Source: an uncultured Clostridia bacterium (GTDB lineage: Bacteria > Bacillota > Clostridia > UMGS1883). Taken from it: 64,000 nucleotides of DNA. Position numbers and translations under genes: made by a program. The notes beneath the pieces are model-generated. The model saw only the letters and a program-made list of their open reading frames with translations. It was not told where the DNA came from and made no database searches. Where the stretch lies: the NCBI GenBank assembly GCA_947629005.1, contig CANRCD010000006.1, forward strand, positions 38,408 to 102,407. Direction: 5' to 3'. Below, piece by piece: positions 35,822 to 44,563 of the stretch; position 1 is the first letter of the stretch, and each line of letters opens with the position of its first letter.

Positions 35822-36304
35822 TCATAAATTCTTTTCCATATATCCACATGTAAAAGGGAAAAAATCAAACTTTTTTGTTCCGGTATGTATAAAACCAAAC
35901 GACTCATACCATTTTCTCAGCACTTTGTTTTCTTCAACAATGCCTATATTTATCTTCTTGCAATTTAAGCCCTCTGCAATATTAAAAGCATCTTTTAAAA
36001 GCTGTTCGCCTATCCCGTTATGTCTATATGCAGGAATTACGCATAAATTGTTCAACTCGCATTTTTTGTTTTCTTGCAATAGCAAAGAATAGTATCCAAC
36101 AATGGTTTCATTATCAAAAAATGCATACATAGGTCTATGTTCTCTAACCAACTGCCAATTCAATCGTTCTTCTGTGGTTGCAAACGCTGTAAATCTTGGA
36201 GCATTTTCAATAGTAAAACCAAATTCGTTTGCAACCGTAGAAAAACTTTCCCTAATCACTTTTACACATTCTGCAATATCTTTCACACCTACAGCCTTTA
36301 TCAT
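35822..36304 (-). CDS. GNAT-family N-acetyltransferase
   Basis: A 160-aa acetyl-CoA-dependent transferase. The CoA-binding motif A is LCVIPAYRHNGIGEQLL and the fold's beta-bulge strand is IVGYYSLLL. The C-terminal Y..FGF (WYESFGFIHTG) is typical. Substrate unknown. The DNA is clearly more AT-rich than its neighbours, with A/T-ending codons, suggesting recent acquisition. The ATG at 36304 is the first good start; a GGAGG lies 17 nt upstream, which is farther than usual, so a non-ATG start a few codons earlier is possible. Confidence 0.8.
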   Translation of the reverse strand: MIKAVGVKDIAECVKVIRESFSTVANEFGFTIENAPRFTAFATTEERLNWQLVREHRPMYAFFDNETIVGYYSLLLQENKKCELNNLCVIPAYRHNGIGEQLLKDAFNIAEGLNCKKINIGIVEENKVLRKWYESFGFIHTGTKKFDFFPFTCGYMEKNL

Positions 36305-36409
36305 AATAATTACATAATCAACCTCCGGTTTATCTTTCAATCCGTCTTATCGGTGCATCCCCTTGGGGGCTTTTTTAGTTAGGGGCGGAGGGAAAAGGAC
36401 GACCCCGCT

Positions 36410-37612
36410 TTACCCGCGCAGAAACTCGCCCATAAGCTCGTGACCGACCGTGCGGACGGCCCCGCGCTTTTCGGCGCAGGCCTCGGTATAAACATTGCCG
36501 GTGGCTTTGCTGTCGCCCTTGGTATAGATTACGCATGGCACGCTTTCACCGCTGTGCGTCTTGATTGAAACCGGCGTCGGGTGGTCGGGCAGCACCATAA
36601 AGCGGTAGTCCTCGCCGCTCTCGTCCAGGCGTTTTTTGATATAGCCGATGATTTTTTCGTCGATGAGCTCCAGCGAACGCTTTTTGCCCTCAGCGTCGCC
36701 CTGATGGCCGCACTCGTCGGGGGCTTCGAGGTGGACGTAGACGAGGTCGAGCCCGTCCTTGAGCAAGGCGTCGGCGGCGGCCCTCGCCTTGCCGTCGAAG
36801 TTGGTGTTAAGGTTGCCGGTAGCGCCCTCAACGTCTATACTTTTCATGCCCGCGAGGATACCGATACCCTTTATGAGGTCCACCGCGCTGACGACCGCGC
36901 CGCGCACGCCGTAAAGCTCGCTGAACGAGGCCAGCGCGGGCCGCTTGCCTTCGCCCCATATCCACAGCGAGGTGGCGGGGTTTTTGCCCTCGGCGCGGCG
37001 CTTTTGGTTCACGGGGTGATTGGCGAGAATTTTCTCGCTCTTTTTCATTATGTCAAGGATACGCGGGTCGCTTGGCAGGTAATCCCTTATCTTTCTGTCG
37101 GAAATGTCGTGCGGAGGGGTGAGGGCAAAGCTCTCGGGGGCGTTGTCCCACACAAAAAGGTGGCGGTAGCTCACGCCGGCGTAAAAGTGTATGTCGCCGC
37201 CGCCAAGCTCGGCCTCGACGGCCTTTATGAGCTCGCCGCTTTCGTCGGTCGTGATTTCGCCGGCGCTGTAGTCGAGCATGGTTTTGTCCTCGTAATTCTC
37301 CTCATCGCTGAGGGTGACGGTGTTGGCGCGGAAGGCCGTCTGGTTCGGCTTCAGCTCCACGCCTATGCTGGCCGCCTCGAGGGGCGAGCGGCCCGTATAG
37401 AAACGCCGCGGGTCGTAGCCCATGACCGAGAGATTGGCCACGTCGCTGCCGGGCTTCAGCCCGTCGGGAACGGTCTTGACGTTAAAAAGGGAGCCGTTTT
37501 CGGCGAAAAAATCCATGTTCGGTGTGCGGGCGGCCTCCAGCGGTGTTTTGCCGCCGAACTGCGGCAGCGGCCTGTCGGCGCAGCCGTCGGCCAGTACGAT
37601 AACATATTTCAT
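36410..37612 (-). CDS. Cofactor-independent phosphoglycerate mutase homologue (ApgM family)
   Basis: A 400-aa alkaline-phosphatase-superfamily enzyme. The N-terminal metal site is VLADGCADRP. The conserved SDVANLSVMGYDPRRFYTGRSP segment contains the nucleophile Ser of archaeal-type iPGMs. The C-terminal metal ligands lie in HLEAPDECGHQGD and VLPDHPTP. It may interconvert 2- and 3-phosphoglycerate; related proteins act as phosphonopyruvate or homoserine kinases, so the substrate is not certain. Start at 37612 (AAAGGA upstream). Confidence 0.85.
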   Translation of the reverse strand: MKYVIVLADGCADRPLPQFGGKTPLEAARTPNMDFFAENGSLFNVKTVPDGLKPGSDVANLSVMGYDPRRFYTGRSPLEAASIGVELKPNQTAFRANTVTLSDEENYEDKTMLDYSAGEITTDESGELIKAVEAELGGGDIHFYAGVSYRHLFVWDNAPESFALTPPHDISDRKIRDYLPSDPRILDIMKKSEKILANHPVNQKRRAEGKNPATSLWIWGEGKRPALASFSELYGVRGAVVSAVDLIKGIGILAGMKSIDVEGATGNLNTNFDGKARAAADALLKDGLDLVYVHLEAPDECGHQGDAEGKKRSLELIDEKIIGYIKKRLDESGEDYRFMVLPDHPTPVSIKTHSGESVPCVIYTKGDSKATGNVYTEACAEKRGAVRTVGHELMGEFLRG

Positions 37613-37636
37613 ATCTGTCAGTCCTTTCGTGGCCCT

Positions 37637-37665
37637 ATTATACAATATTTTACCGCCGATTGCAA
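37637..37665 (-). promoter_or_regulatory. Promoter of the ApgM-family gene
   Basis: Minus strand: TTGCAA (37665-37660), 17 nt, TATAAT (37642-37637). Confidence 0.75.
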
Positions 37666-37723
37666 GAAGCGTGAATAATTTTCTCAAAAAACATGAAAAA
37701 TAACCTCAATTAGGAGGATGGAT

Positions 37724-39025
37724 ATGAGTAAACTTGCAAAATACGGGCGGCATATCGTGCTTTCGGCGCTGCTGATCGCGCTGGGGGCTTTTGGAGTGTA
37801 TCAGTTCAGCAGGGCCGAAAGGCTGAGCTATTCGCAGAATCTTGCATACAGGCGCATTTTTACCGAGCTGACCGACTGTGTGGACGACGTCGAGACGGGG
37901 CTCCTGAAAGCGCGGCTGGTGAACGATCCGCGCCAGCTGGTGAACCTCAGCGGCGAGCTTTCCCGCAGCGCAGAGGCCGCCAAGACCGGCCTGTGCGCCC
38001 TGCCGCTGGGCGAAACCTCGACCGTGCGTACGGTGGAGTTCCTTTCGCAGGTGGGCGATTTCGCCCGCAGCCTGTCCATGCGGGTGCTGGACGGGGGCGA
38101 GATGACCGAGGACGACGCCAAAAACATCGAAAGCCTGAGCAGCTCGGCCAAGGGCGTTCGGGCCAGCCTTGACGGGCTGCTGGCAAAAATGAACGACGGC
38201 AGCCTCAGCTTTGAGGGTATGAACGCCGGCGAAGGCGTGGCGCTGGCCGAGAGTATTGCCGGAGTGGAGGAGGAGCTCCACGCTTACCCGTCGCTGGTTT
38301 ACGACGGCCCATTCTCCCAGCACGTCGCGGGGCGCGAGGCCGTGCTGCTGGCCGGCCAGACCGAGATAGACGAGGGCATGGCGCGCAGCATTGCCGCCAT
38401 GTACCTGGGCTCCGACGCAAAGCTCATGGGCGAGGGCGAGGGGCGGATAGCCTCGTACTACTTTGAGAACGGCGTTAAAAAGGCCGAAATAACCAAGGCC
38501 GGAGGCCGGCTGCTGTGGTTGATGAACAGCCGCTCCGTGGGCAAAAGAAGCCTTGGCCTTGAGCAGGCGAAAAGCCGCGCCGCCGACTTCCTGCGCAGGA
38601 ACGGCTTCCCCGATATGACCGAAAGCTACTACGACATAAAGGACGACTGCGCCGTCATAAACTACGCATGGACGCAGAAGGGCTATATAGTCTACCCGGA
38701 CCTTGTGAAGGTGAAGGTAGCGCTGGATAACGGCGAAATTGTGGGTTTTGAATCTCGCGGCTATATCATGAACCACACTCCCCGCGCTATCCCCGAGCCT
38801 CGCATAACCGCAGAACAGGCGGGCTCGATGGTGAGCCGCGCCGCCAATGTGGAGAGCACCGGCTACGCCGTGATACCACTGGATAACGGCGGCGAAGCGT
38901 TTTGCTATCAGCTACGTGGAACCGTGGACGACAAGCACTTTCTGATTTTTATCAACACTCAGACCGGCGCCGAGGAGGATATTATGATTCTGCTGGAGAC
39001 CGATACGGGCGTTCTGGCGGTATAA
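37724..39025 (+). CDS. ypeB: Germination protein YpeB
   Basis: A 433-aa spore protein. It has one N-terminal transmembrane anchor (HIVLSALLIALGAFGVYQF), an alpha-helical domain, and C-terminal PepSY-like repeats (KAEITKAGGRLLWLMNSR, GYIVYPDLVKVKVALDNGE). In Bacillus it stabilises the spore cortex-lytic enzyme SleB, whose gene is normally adjacent; no sleB lies here. The start at 37724 is chosen because GGAGG would overlap the ATG at 37718. The dispersed repeat begins 10 nt after the stop. Confidence 0.92.
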   Translation: MSKLAKYGRHIVLSALLIALGAFGVYQFSRAERLSYSQNLAYRRIFTELTDCVDDVETGLLKARLVNDPRQLVNLSGELSRSAEAAKTGLCALPLGETSTVRTVEFLSQVGDFARSLSMRVLDGGEMTEDDAKNIESLSSSAKGVRASLDGLLAKMNDGSLSFEGMNAGEGVALAESIAGVEEELHAYPSLVYDGPFSQHVAGREAVLLAGQTEIDEGMARSIAAMYLGSDAKLMGEGEGRIASYYFENGVKKAEITKAGGRLLWLMNSRSVGKRSLGLEQAKSRAADFLRRNGFPDMTESYYDIKDDCAVINYAWTQKGYIVYPDLVKVKVALDNGEIVGFESRGYIMNHTPRAIPEPRITAEQAGSMVSRAANVESTGYAVIPLDNGGEAFCYQLRGTVDDKHFLIFINTQTGAEEDIMILLETDTGVLAV

Positions 39026-39035
39026 GCAAAACGGG

Positions 39036-39197
39036 GTAAAAAATACGCGCAGACCGTTCAAGGGCTGAATTTGTTGTAGGTAATTTTACGTTTTATAAAA
39101 TTAGTTAATCGGTAAAATTATGAATTGTTGTAGAAAATCCGCTCAAACGAGCGGATTTTCTTGTTTTATGCCCTTGAACTATGAACGATTTTTTTGG
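39036..39197 (+). repeat. Dispersed 3'-end element, copy B (downstream of ypeB)
   Basis: Best-preserved copy: AATACGCGCAGACCGTTC then AAGGGCTGAAT at the 5' end. A perfect hairpin GAAAATCCGCTC/GAGCGGATTTTC (39133-39160) is followed by TTGTTTT, and the end is GCCCTTGAACTATGAACG with a T run. The outer ends pair as CGTTC-AAGGGC with GCCCTT-..GAACG. Same orientation as ypeB. Confidence 0.85.
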
Positions 39198-39255
39198 CCG
39201 GCCCCTGTGTCTCCAAGTTATACAGCCGCTTTTGCGTGCGTTGAGAAAATTTTAC

Positions 39256-39284
39256 TTTACATTTACAGACTTTTGTGCTATAAT
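39256..39284 (+). promoter_or_regulatory. Promoter of the aminotransferase-trpS unit
   Basis: TTTACA (39256-39261), 17 nt, TATAAT (39279-39284) with an upstream TG. A small leader hairpin (ATAGCCG..CGGCTAT) lies at about 39302-39321. Confidence 0.75.
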
Positions 39285-39341
39285 GTAAAATAAGTATTAA
39301 TATAGCCGCCTTGCGCGGCTATCGCGAAAGGTCTGATTTTA

Positions 39342-40529
39342 ATGTCGAAGCTGTTTGCGGACAGGGCCGCCGGCCTTTCGGGCAGCGCGATACGCGCTAC
39401 CTTCAAGCTGCTGGCCGATCCTGAGATAATATCCTTTGCGGGAGGCGCTCCCTCGCCCGATTTGTTTCCCAAAAAGGAGCTGGAGGAAATAGCCGCGCGC
39501 ATATTCCGCGAAAAGGGCGAATTGGCCCTGCAATACGGTATTACGGAGGGCTACGCGCCGCTCGTGGATTTCGTAAAGGCCCGCCTCGTCCGTCAGGGCG
39601 TGATACGCGGGGAGGAAAACGTCGTTATAACCACCGGCGGCCAGCAGGTCATCGACCTGACGGCCCGCGCCCTTGTGAACGAGGGCGACGTGGTGGTTGC
39701 CGAGCGGCCCAGCTTTGTGGGTGGGCTTAACTGCTTCCGCAGCTACAACGCTGACCTGCGCGACGTGCCCGTGGAGGACGACGGCCTCAGCACCGACGCG
39801 CTGGAGGAATTGCTTAAAACCACGAGAGTCCGGCTTGTTTACACCATACCCACCTTCCAGAACCCCAGCGGTATAACAATGAGCCTTGAAAAGCGCAAAA
39901 AGCTGCTGGAGCTCGCCGAAAGGTACGATTTCTATATCCTCGAGGACAACCCATACGGAGAGCTGCGCTATCGCGGCGCTGGCGTGCCCACCATAAAGAG
40001 CATGGACGAAAACGGCCGCGTAATCTATGCCGGCAGCTTCAGCAAGATACTGTCCCCCGGGCTTCGGTTGGGCTTCACGAGCGCGCGGGCTGACATATTG
40101 GAAAAGCTTGTCGTTATAAAACAGATAACCGACGTTCATACTCCGGTGCTCAACCAGCTCGTGGCATACGAGTTCGTGACGAATTACGACCTTGACGCCC
40201 ACGTGCAGAGGAGCCGTGAGCTCTACGGGCACAAGTGCGCAGTAATGCTGGGCGAGATGGATCGCCGTTTTCCGGATTATTGCGAATATACCCGTCCTGA
40301 GGGCGGAATTTTCCTTTGGTGCACTCTGCCCGACAGGTTTGATTCCAAGGCGCTCTTTAGCAGGGCCGTGGAGAAAAAGGTGGCCTTCGTCCCAGGCGAC
40401 AGCTGCATGGTCGATATGGACAAAAAATACTCATCTTTCCGGCTTAACTTCTCGAACACTGCCGACGATAAGATTGCGAAGGGCATAGATATCCTCGCGG
40501 GAGTTATTGAGGAAGCGGAGGCCGACTAA
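39342..40529 (+). CDS. PLP-dependent aminotransferase, class I/II (2-aminoadipate/aromatic type)
   Basis: A 395-aa fold-type I aminotransferase. The PLP lysine is in AGSFSKILSPGLRLGF. The N-terminal segment ISFAGGAPSPDLFP and the PTFQNPSGITMS motif belong to the LysN/ARO8-like subgroup related to MocR C-terminal domains. There is no DNA-binding domain. Likely substrates are branched, aromatic or 2-aminoadipate keto acids; not resolved. It is 18 nt upstream of trpS. Confidence 0.9.
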   Translation: MSKLFADRAAGLSGSAIRATFKLLADPEIISFAGGAPSPDLFPKKELEEIAARIFREKGELALQYGITEGYAPLVDFVKARLVRQGVIRGEENVVITTGGQQVIDLTARALVNEGDVVVAERPSFVGGLNCFRSYNADLRDVPVEDDGLSTDALEELLKTTRVRLVYTIPTFQNPSGITMSLEKRKKLLELAERYDFYILEDNPYGELRYRGAGVPTIKSMDENGRVIYAGSFSKILSPGLRLGFTSARADILEKLVVIKQITDVHTPVLNQLVAYEFVTNYDLDAHVQRSRELYGHKCAVMLGEMDRRFPDYCEYTRPEGGIFLWCTLPDRFDSKALFSRAVEKKVAFVPGDSCMVDMDKKYSSFRLNFSNTADDKIAKGIDILAGVIEEAEAD

Positions 40530-40547
40530 ACCGAAAGGACTGATAGC

Positions 40548-41555
40548 ATGACAGACAACAAAAAAATAATCCTCTCGGGCATACAGCCCTCGGGCGACAG
40601 CATAACCCTCGGCAACTATCTTGGCGCGCTGAATAACTGGGTGAAGCTTCAGGACGATTACAACTGCCTGTATATGCTGGCCGATATGCACACGCTGACC
40701 GTGCGCCAAGAGGCCGCGCGGCTCCGTTCGCGCACGCTCTCGCTGCTGGCGCAGTACATTGCCGCCGGCCTTGACCCCGATAAAAATATAATGTTCATCC
40801 AAAGCCACGTCCCCGCCCACGCGGAGCTGGCGTGGATACTCAACTGCTACACACAGATGGGCGAGCTTGGCCGCATGACCCAGTTCAAGGACAAAAGCCA
40901 AAAGCACGCCGACAACGTCAACGCCGGATTGTTCGATTATCCGGTGTTGATGGCCGCCGATATCCTGCTCTATAAGGCCGACCTCGTGCCCGTCGGCACC
41001 GACCAAAAGCAGCACGTTGAGCTGACGCGCGACATAGCTCAGCGCTTCAACGGTATCTACGGCGACGTATTCACCGTGCCCGAGCCCTACATCGCGCCGG
41101 CGAGCGCGGGCTCGAAAATAAAGAGCCTTCAGGACCCCACGGCCAAGATGAGCAAGAGCGATCCCAACCCCAACGGCTGCATTTTTATGCTCGATCCGCC
41201 CGAAGTCATTATAAGAAAAATAAAGCGGGCGGTAACCGACTCCGAGGCCGAGGTGGCCTACCGCGAAGGCAAGGACGGCATAAATAACCTGCTGACGATA
41301 TACGCAGCCGTGACCGATAAGACCGTGGAGCAGGCCGCAAACGAGTTTTCCGGCAGCGGCTACGGCGACTTTAAGGCCGCCGTGGGAGAGGCCGCGGCCG
41401 AACGGCTGCGCCCCTTCCAAGAGGAGTACCGTCGGCTGATGAGCAGCAAGGACTACCTTGAGGCGGTTTACCGAAGCGGCGCCGAACGCGCCGGAGCGCT
41501 CGCCGCACGCACACTTTCCAAGGTGATGAAAAAAGTGGGCTTTGTGCCCAGATAA
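40548..41555 (+). CDS. trpS: Tryptophanyl-tRNA synthetase
   Basis: A 335-aa class I synthetase. The HIGH-like signature is in GIQPSGDSITLGNYLGAL near residue 10, and KMSKSDPN is the second signature. It charges tRNA-Trp. AAAGGA lies before the ATG. Because the gene begins only 18 nt after the aminotransferase, no T-box leader precedes it directly. Confidence 0.97.
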   Translation: MTDNKKIILSGIQPSGDSITLGNYLGALNNWVKLQDDYNCLYMLADMHTLTVRQEAARLRSRTLSLLAQYIAAGLDPDKNIMFIQSHVPAHAELAWILNCYTQMGELGRMTQFKDKSQKHADNVNAGLFDYPVLMAADILLYKADLVPVGTDQKQHVELTRDIAQRFNGIYGDVFTVPEPYIAPASAGSKIKSLQDPTAKMSKSDPNPNGCIFMLDPPEVIIRKIKRAVTDSEAEVAYREGKDGINNLLTIYAAVTDKTVEQAANEFSGSGYGDFKAAVGEAAAERLRPFQEEYRRLMSSKDYLEAVYRSGAERAGALAARTLSKVMKKVGFVPR

Positions 41556-41567
41556 AGGAGGCGCGCC

Positions 41568-42668
41568 GTGAGAAACACAAGTATTCTTTTCGCGTTCATA
41601 GTGGCCTTTGTGGTGGCCTTCGCGCTGACGCCCTTCGTCAAGAAGCTGGCCTTTAGGATAGGCGCGGTGGACGTTCCCAAGGACGACCGCCGTATGCACA
41701 CCAAGCCCACGGCTCTGGCAGGCGGACTGGCCATTTTTGCCGGATTTGTCGTGTCGTCGCTGATTTTCGTCCACAAGGACGCCGCGTTCTGGGGCATTCT
41801 CGGCGGCAGCGTGATAATAATCGTGCTGGGCGTGTTTGACGACATCTACGCTCTAAGCGCCAAGCTCAAGCTGCTGGTGCAGATAGCGGCGGCGGCGGTT
41901 CCCGTCCTCTGCGGCGTGCGGGTGGACATAATCAAGGTGCCGCACTTCATTGACGCTTACGGCTACCTCGATTTGAAATATTTCGCAATACCACTGACTA
42001 TAATATGGATAGTGGGCGTAACCAACGCGGTAAACCTGCTGGACGGCCTTGACGGTCTCGCCTGTGGGGTTTCGTCCATATCCTCGCTGACGCTGCTTTG
42101 CATAGCGCTGCTGGTGGGCGAGCCCACGGTGGCCTTCGCCACGGCGGCTCTCGCGGGGGCTTGCTTCGGCTTCCTGCCGTATAACTTCAATCCCGCAAAG
42201 CTTTTTATGGGCGACACCGGCGCGCTGTTCCTCGGCTATATGCTGGCCACGCTGTCGGTGGTGGGCCTTTTCAAGGGCTACGCGGTTATAAGCATTGCCG
42301 CGCCCTTCCTTATTCTGGGCATGCCGCTGTTCGATACGGCCTCGGCTATGCTGCGCCGCGCCAAGAACCACCGACCCATCATGAGCCCCGACCGCGGGCA
42401 CCTGCACCACCGTCTGGTGGACGCCGGTCTCAGCCAGAAGCAGGCCGTCGGCGTGATATACGTGATGTGCGCGCTGCTATGCCTCATCGCTGTGCTGCTT
42501 ATATGGACGGGCGCGGTGAGCCCGTTGGCGCTGCTTATCGTGGTGGCGGCCTTCGCTCTGTTCATCTTTCTTGCCCCGGGCTTCAGCCGCCTTCTCTCCG
42601 GCGACGAGGAGCACGATGGCAGAAAGCATGACGAAAGCGAAAAGAAACGAAAGGATGGCGCAAAGTGA
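41568..42668 (+). CDS. tagO: Undecaprenyl-phosphate GlcNAc-1-phosphate transferase (TagO/WecA family)
   Basis: A 366-aa membrane enzyme with about ten transmembrane helices that starts wall teichoic acid or other surface glycan synthesis on undecaprenyl phosphate. Catalytic motifs are DVPKDDRRMHTKP, the Asp pair in NAVNLLDGLDGLACG, MGDTGALFLGY and the His-rich PDRGHLHHRL. GTG start with GGAGG. The hydrophilic C-terminal tail is lysine- and glutamate-rich. It is followed after 1 nt by the UDP-GlcNAc epimerase gene. Confidence 0.93.
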   Translation: MRNTSILFAFIVAFVVAFALTPFVKKLAFRIGAVDVPKDDRRMHTKPTALAGGLAIFAGFVVSSLIFVHKDAAFWGILGGSVIIIVLGVFDDIYALSAKLKLLVQIAAAAVPVLCGVRVDIIKVPHFIDAYGYLDLKYFAIPLTIIWIVGVTNAVNLLDGLDGLACGVSSISSLTLLCIALLVGEPTVAFATAALAGACFGFLPYNFNPAKLFMGDTGALFLGYMLATLSVVGLFKGYAVISIAAPFLILGMPLFDTASAMLRRAKNHRPIMSPDRGHLHHRLVDAGLSQKQAVGVIYVMCALLCLIAVLLIWTGAVSPLALLIVVAAFALFIFLAPGFSRLLSGDEEHDGRKHDESEKKRKDGAK

Positions 42669-42669
42669 T

Positions 42670-43809
42670 ATGATAAAAGTATTCACTGTTTTCGGCACCC
42701 GCCCCGAGGCAATAAAGATGGCCCCGCTGGTTTACGAGCTGAAAAGCCGCCCGCAGATAGACTGCAAGGTCTGCGTGACGGCGCAGCACCGCCAGATGCT
42801 GGACATGGTGCTGAGGCTGTTCGGGATAACGCCCGATTTTGACCTCGATATAATGCAGGAGCGCCAGACGCTCGCGGGCATAACCACCCGCGCGCTGAAC
42901 GGACTCGGCGAGGTTTTTGCCCGCGAAAAGCCCGACCTTGTGCTTGTCCATGGCGACACAACCACCACCTTCGCCGGAGCTCTGGCGGCCTATTACAATC
43001 AAGTAAAGGTGGGCCACGTGGAGGCCGGACTGCGCACGGGCGACAAATACTTTCCCTTCCCCGAAGAGATGAACCGCAAAATGACCGGCGCCATCGCCGA
43101 CCTGCACTTCGCGCCGACGGTCAGCAACCGCGCCAACCTCCTTCGTGAGGGCGTGGATCCCGCGCGCATTTTCGTGACGGGCAACACGGTTATCGACGCC
43201 TTCAAAACCACAATAAAGCCCGATTTCTCCTTTGCCGGCACCCCGCTTGAGGGCATAGACTGGAGCAAGAGGGTCATCCTTATGACGGCGCACCGCAGGG
43301 AAAACCTCGGCGAACCGCTGTATAATATATGCCGCGCCGCCGCGCGCATAGTGCGCGACTTCCCCGACGTGGAGCTGGTTTACCCCGTCCACCTTAACCC
43401 CGCCGTTCAGGACACCGCCCGCGAGATACTGGGCGGTATGCCGCGGGCGCACCTCGTGGACCCGCTGGACGTGGATGTGCTGCACAACGCCATGAGCCGC
43501 TGCTACATGGTTATGACAGACAGCGGCGGCCTTCAGGAGGAGGCCCCCGCGCTGGGCAAGCCCGTACTGGTGCTCCGCGGCGAAACGGAGAGACCCGAGG
43601 CCGCCGAGGCCGGCACGGTGAAGATTGCCGGCGTGCAGGAGGAGGTTGTCTATTCTCTGGCGCGTCAGCTCCTCACCGACGCCGCCGAGTATGACCGCAT
43701 GAGCCGCGCCGTGAACCCCTACGGCGACGGCGACGCCAGCCGCCGCATAGCCGACGCTATACTCTATCATTTTGGCATAATGGACGAGGCTCCCGACCAA
43801 TGGCTGTAG
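42670..43809 (+). CDS. wecB: UDP-N-acetylglucosamine 2-epimerase (non-hydrolysing)
   Basis: A 379-aa GT-B-fold enzyme that interconverts UDP-GlcNAc and UDP-ManNAc for surface glycans. Motifs are GTRPEAIKMAPL, HGDTTTT, the allosteric/catalytic HRREN and DSGGLQEEAP. The ATG at 42670 gives the standard N-terminus. An in-frame ATG at 42655 is also possible; the AAGGA site lies just before it, so the spacing favours the later start. It is paired with the TagO-like gene. Confidence 0.95.
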   Translation: MIKVFTVFGTRPEAIKMAPLVYELKSRPQIDCKVCVTAQHRQMLDMVLRLFGITPDFDLDIMQERQTLAGITTRALNGLGEVFAREKPDLVLVHGDTTTTFAGALAAYYNQVKVGHVEAGLRTGDKYFPFPEEMNRKMTGAIADLHFAPTVSNRANLLREGVDPARIFVTGNTVIDAFKTTIKPDFSFAGTPLEGIDWSKRVILMTAHRRENLGEPLYNICRAAARIVRDFPDVELVYPVHLNPAVQDTAREILGGMPRAHLVDPLDVDVLHNAMSRCYMVMTDSGGLQEEAPALGKPVLVLRGETERPEAAEAGTVKIAGVQEEVVYSLARQLLTDAAEYDRMSRAVNPYGDGDASRRIADAILYHFGIMDEAPDQWL

Positions 43810-43897
43810 AGCGGTTTTTGTGCGGGAATATGGCAAAAGAGTGAAATTAATAGTATAAAATAGACATTTCTTTTCTGCGTTTTGGCAATTTTGTACA

Positions 43898-43926
43898 TTG
43901 CATTTGCGGAAAATGAGATGTATAAT
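43898..43926 (+). promoter_or_regulatory. Possible promoter of the ATP synthase operon
   Basis: TTGCAT (43898-43903), 17 nt, TATAAT (43921-43926). The first start codon (43938) is so near that a transcript from here would lack the AGGTG site. A second, weaker TATAAA at 43854-43859 may be the true promoter. Confidence 0.5.
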
Positions 43927-43937
43927 AGGTGAAAAAG

Positions 43938-44168
43938 ATGAAAAATAAACCCGTGCTCGCGGCCCTTGCCATGGTGACGCAGTTCGGCCTTGGCACCGTG
44001 ACGCCCATGATACTGTGCATACTCGCGGCGCTGTGGCTTAAAAGCCGCTTCGCTCTGGGCGACTGGGCGGTGCTCATAGGAGTGCTGCTGGGCGTGGGCA
44101 GCGGCTTTATGAGCATGATAAAAATGATAAGACAGATGAACGAGCTGAACAAGGAGGACGACGAGTGA
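43938..44168 (+). CDS. atpZ: AtpZ/AtpI-type small membrane protein
   Basis: A 76-aa protein with two transmembrane helices separated by a short charged loop, beginning MKNKPVLAALAMVTQFG. It matches the short AtpZ/AtpI proteins encoded at the head of F-ATPase operons, proposed to supply Mg2+ or help c-ring assembly. Start at 43938 with AGGTG. It overlaps the next gene by 4 bp. Confidence 0.75.
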   Translation: MKNKPVLAALAMVTQFGLGTVTPMILCILAALWLKSRFALGDWAVLIGVLLGVGSGFMSMIKMIRQMNELNKEDDE

Positions 44169-44563
44169 GCTACGAGATGAAAAAGCAGCTCCGTGAGATT
44201 TTCGGTTTCGTGCTGGCCTTTGGCTTCGTGCAGCTCGCGGTGTTCTTCATATATTACCGCGCGGGGCTGTCCGCGGGTTTCCTCCGCGCCCTTGCGGGAA
44301 CGGCGGCAGGCTGCGCGGCGGCGGCGCTCAATCTGCTTTTCATGGCTGTCGGCATTGAGAGGGCCGTGGAAAAGGGAGAAAAACGCGCGCAGGCGTCGAT
44401 GGCGTCCGGCTATATGCTGAGGCTGGCGGCGTTGGCGGTTTATGTGTTCGCGGTGATTAAGCTGCCCTCCGTGTTCAATCTCTGGGCGGCGGTTTTGCCG
44501 CTGGTTTTCCCGCGGATAGCGATAGCGATAATCAACATAAAAAAGGTAGGCGACGGCAAATGA
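44165..44563 (+). CDS. atpI: ATP synthase subunit I
   Basis: A 132-aa protein with four hydrophobic segments, of the ATP synthase I family, a c-ring assembly chaperone. GTG start at 44165 overlapping the previous stop, and its own end overlaps atpB by 4 bp, so the three are translationally coupled. Confidence 0.8.
   Translation: MSYEMKKQLREIFGFVLAFGFVQLAVFFIYYRAGLSAGFLRALAGTAAGCAAAALNLLFMAVGIERAVEKGEKRAQASMASGYMLRLAALAVYVFAVIKLPSVFNLWAAVLPLVFPRIAIAIINIKKVGDGK

Noticed and set aside
37706..38776. Long minus-strand frame opposite ypeB
   Set aside because: No start signal or known domain; the plus-strand YpeB reading is clear.
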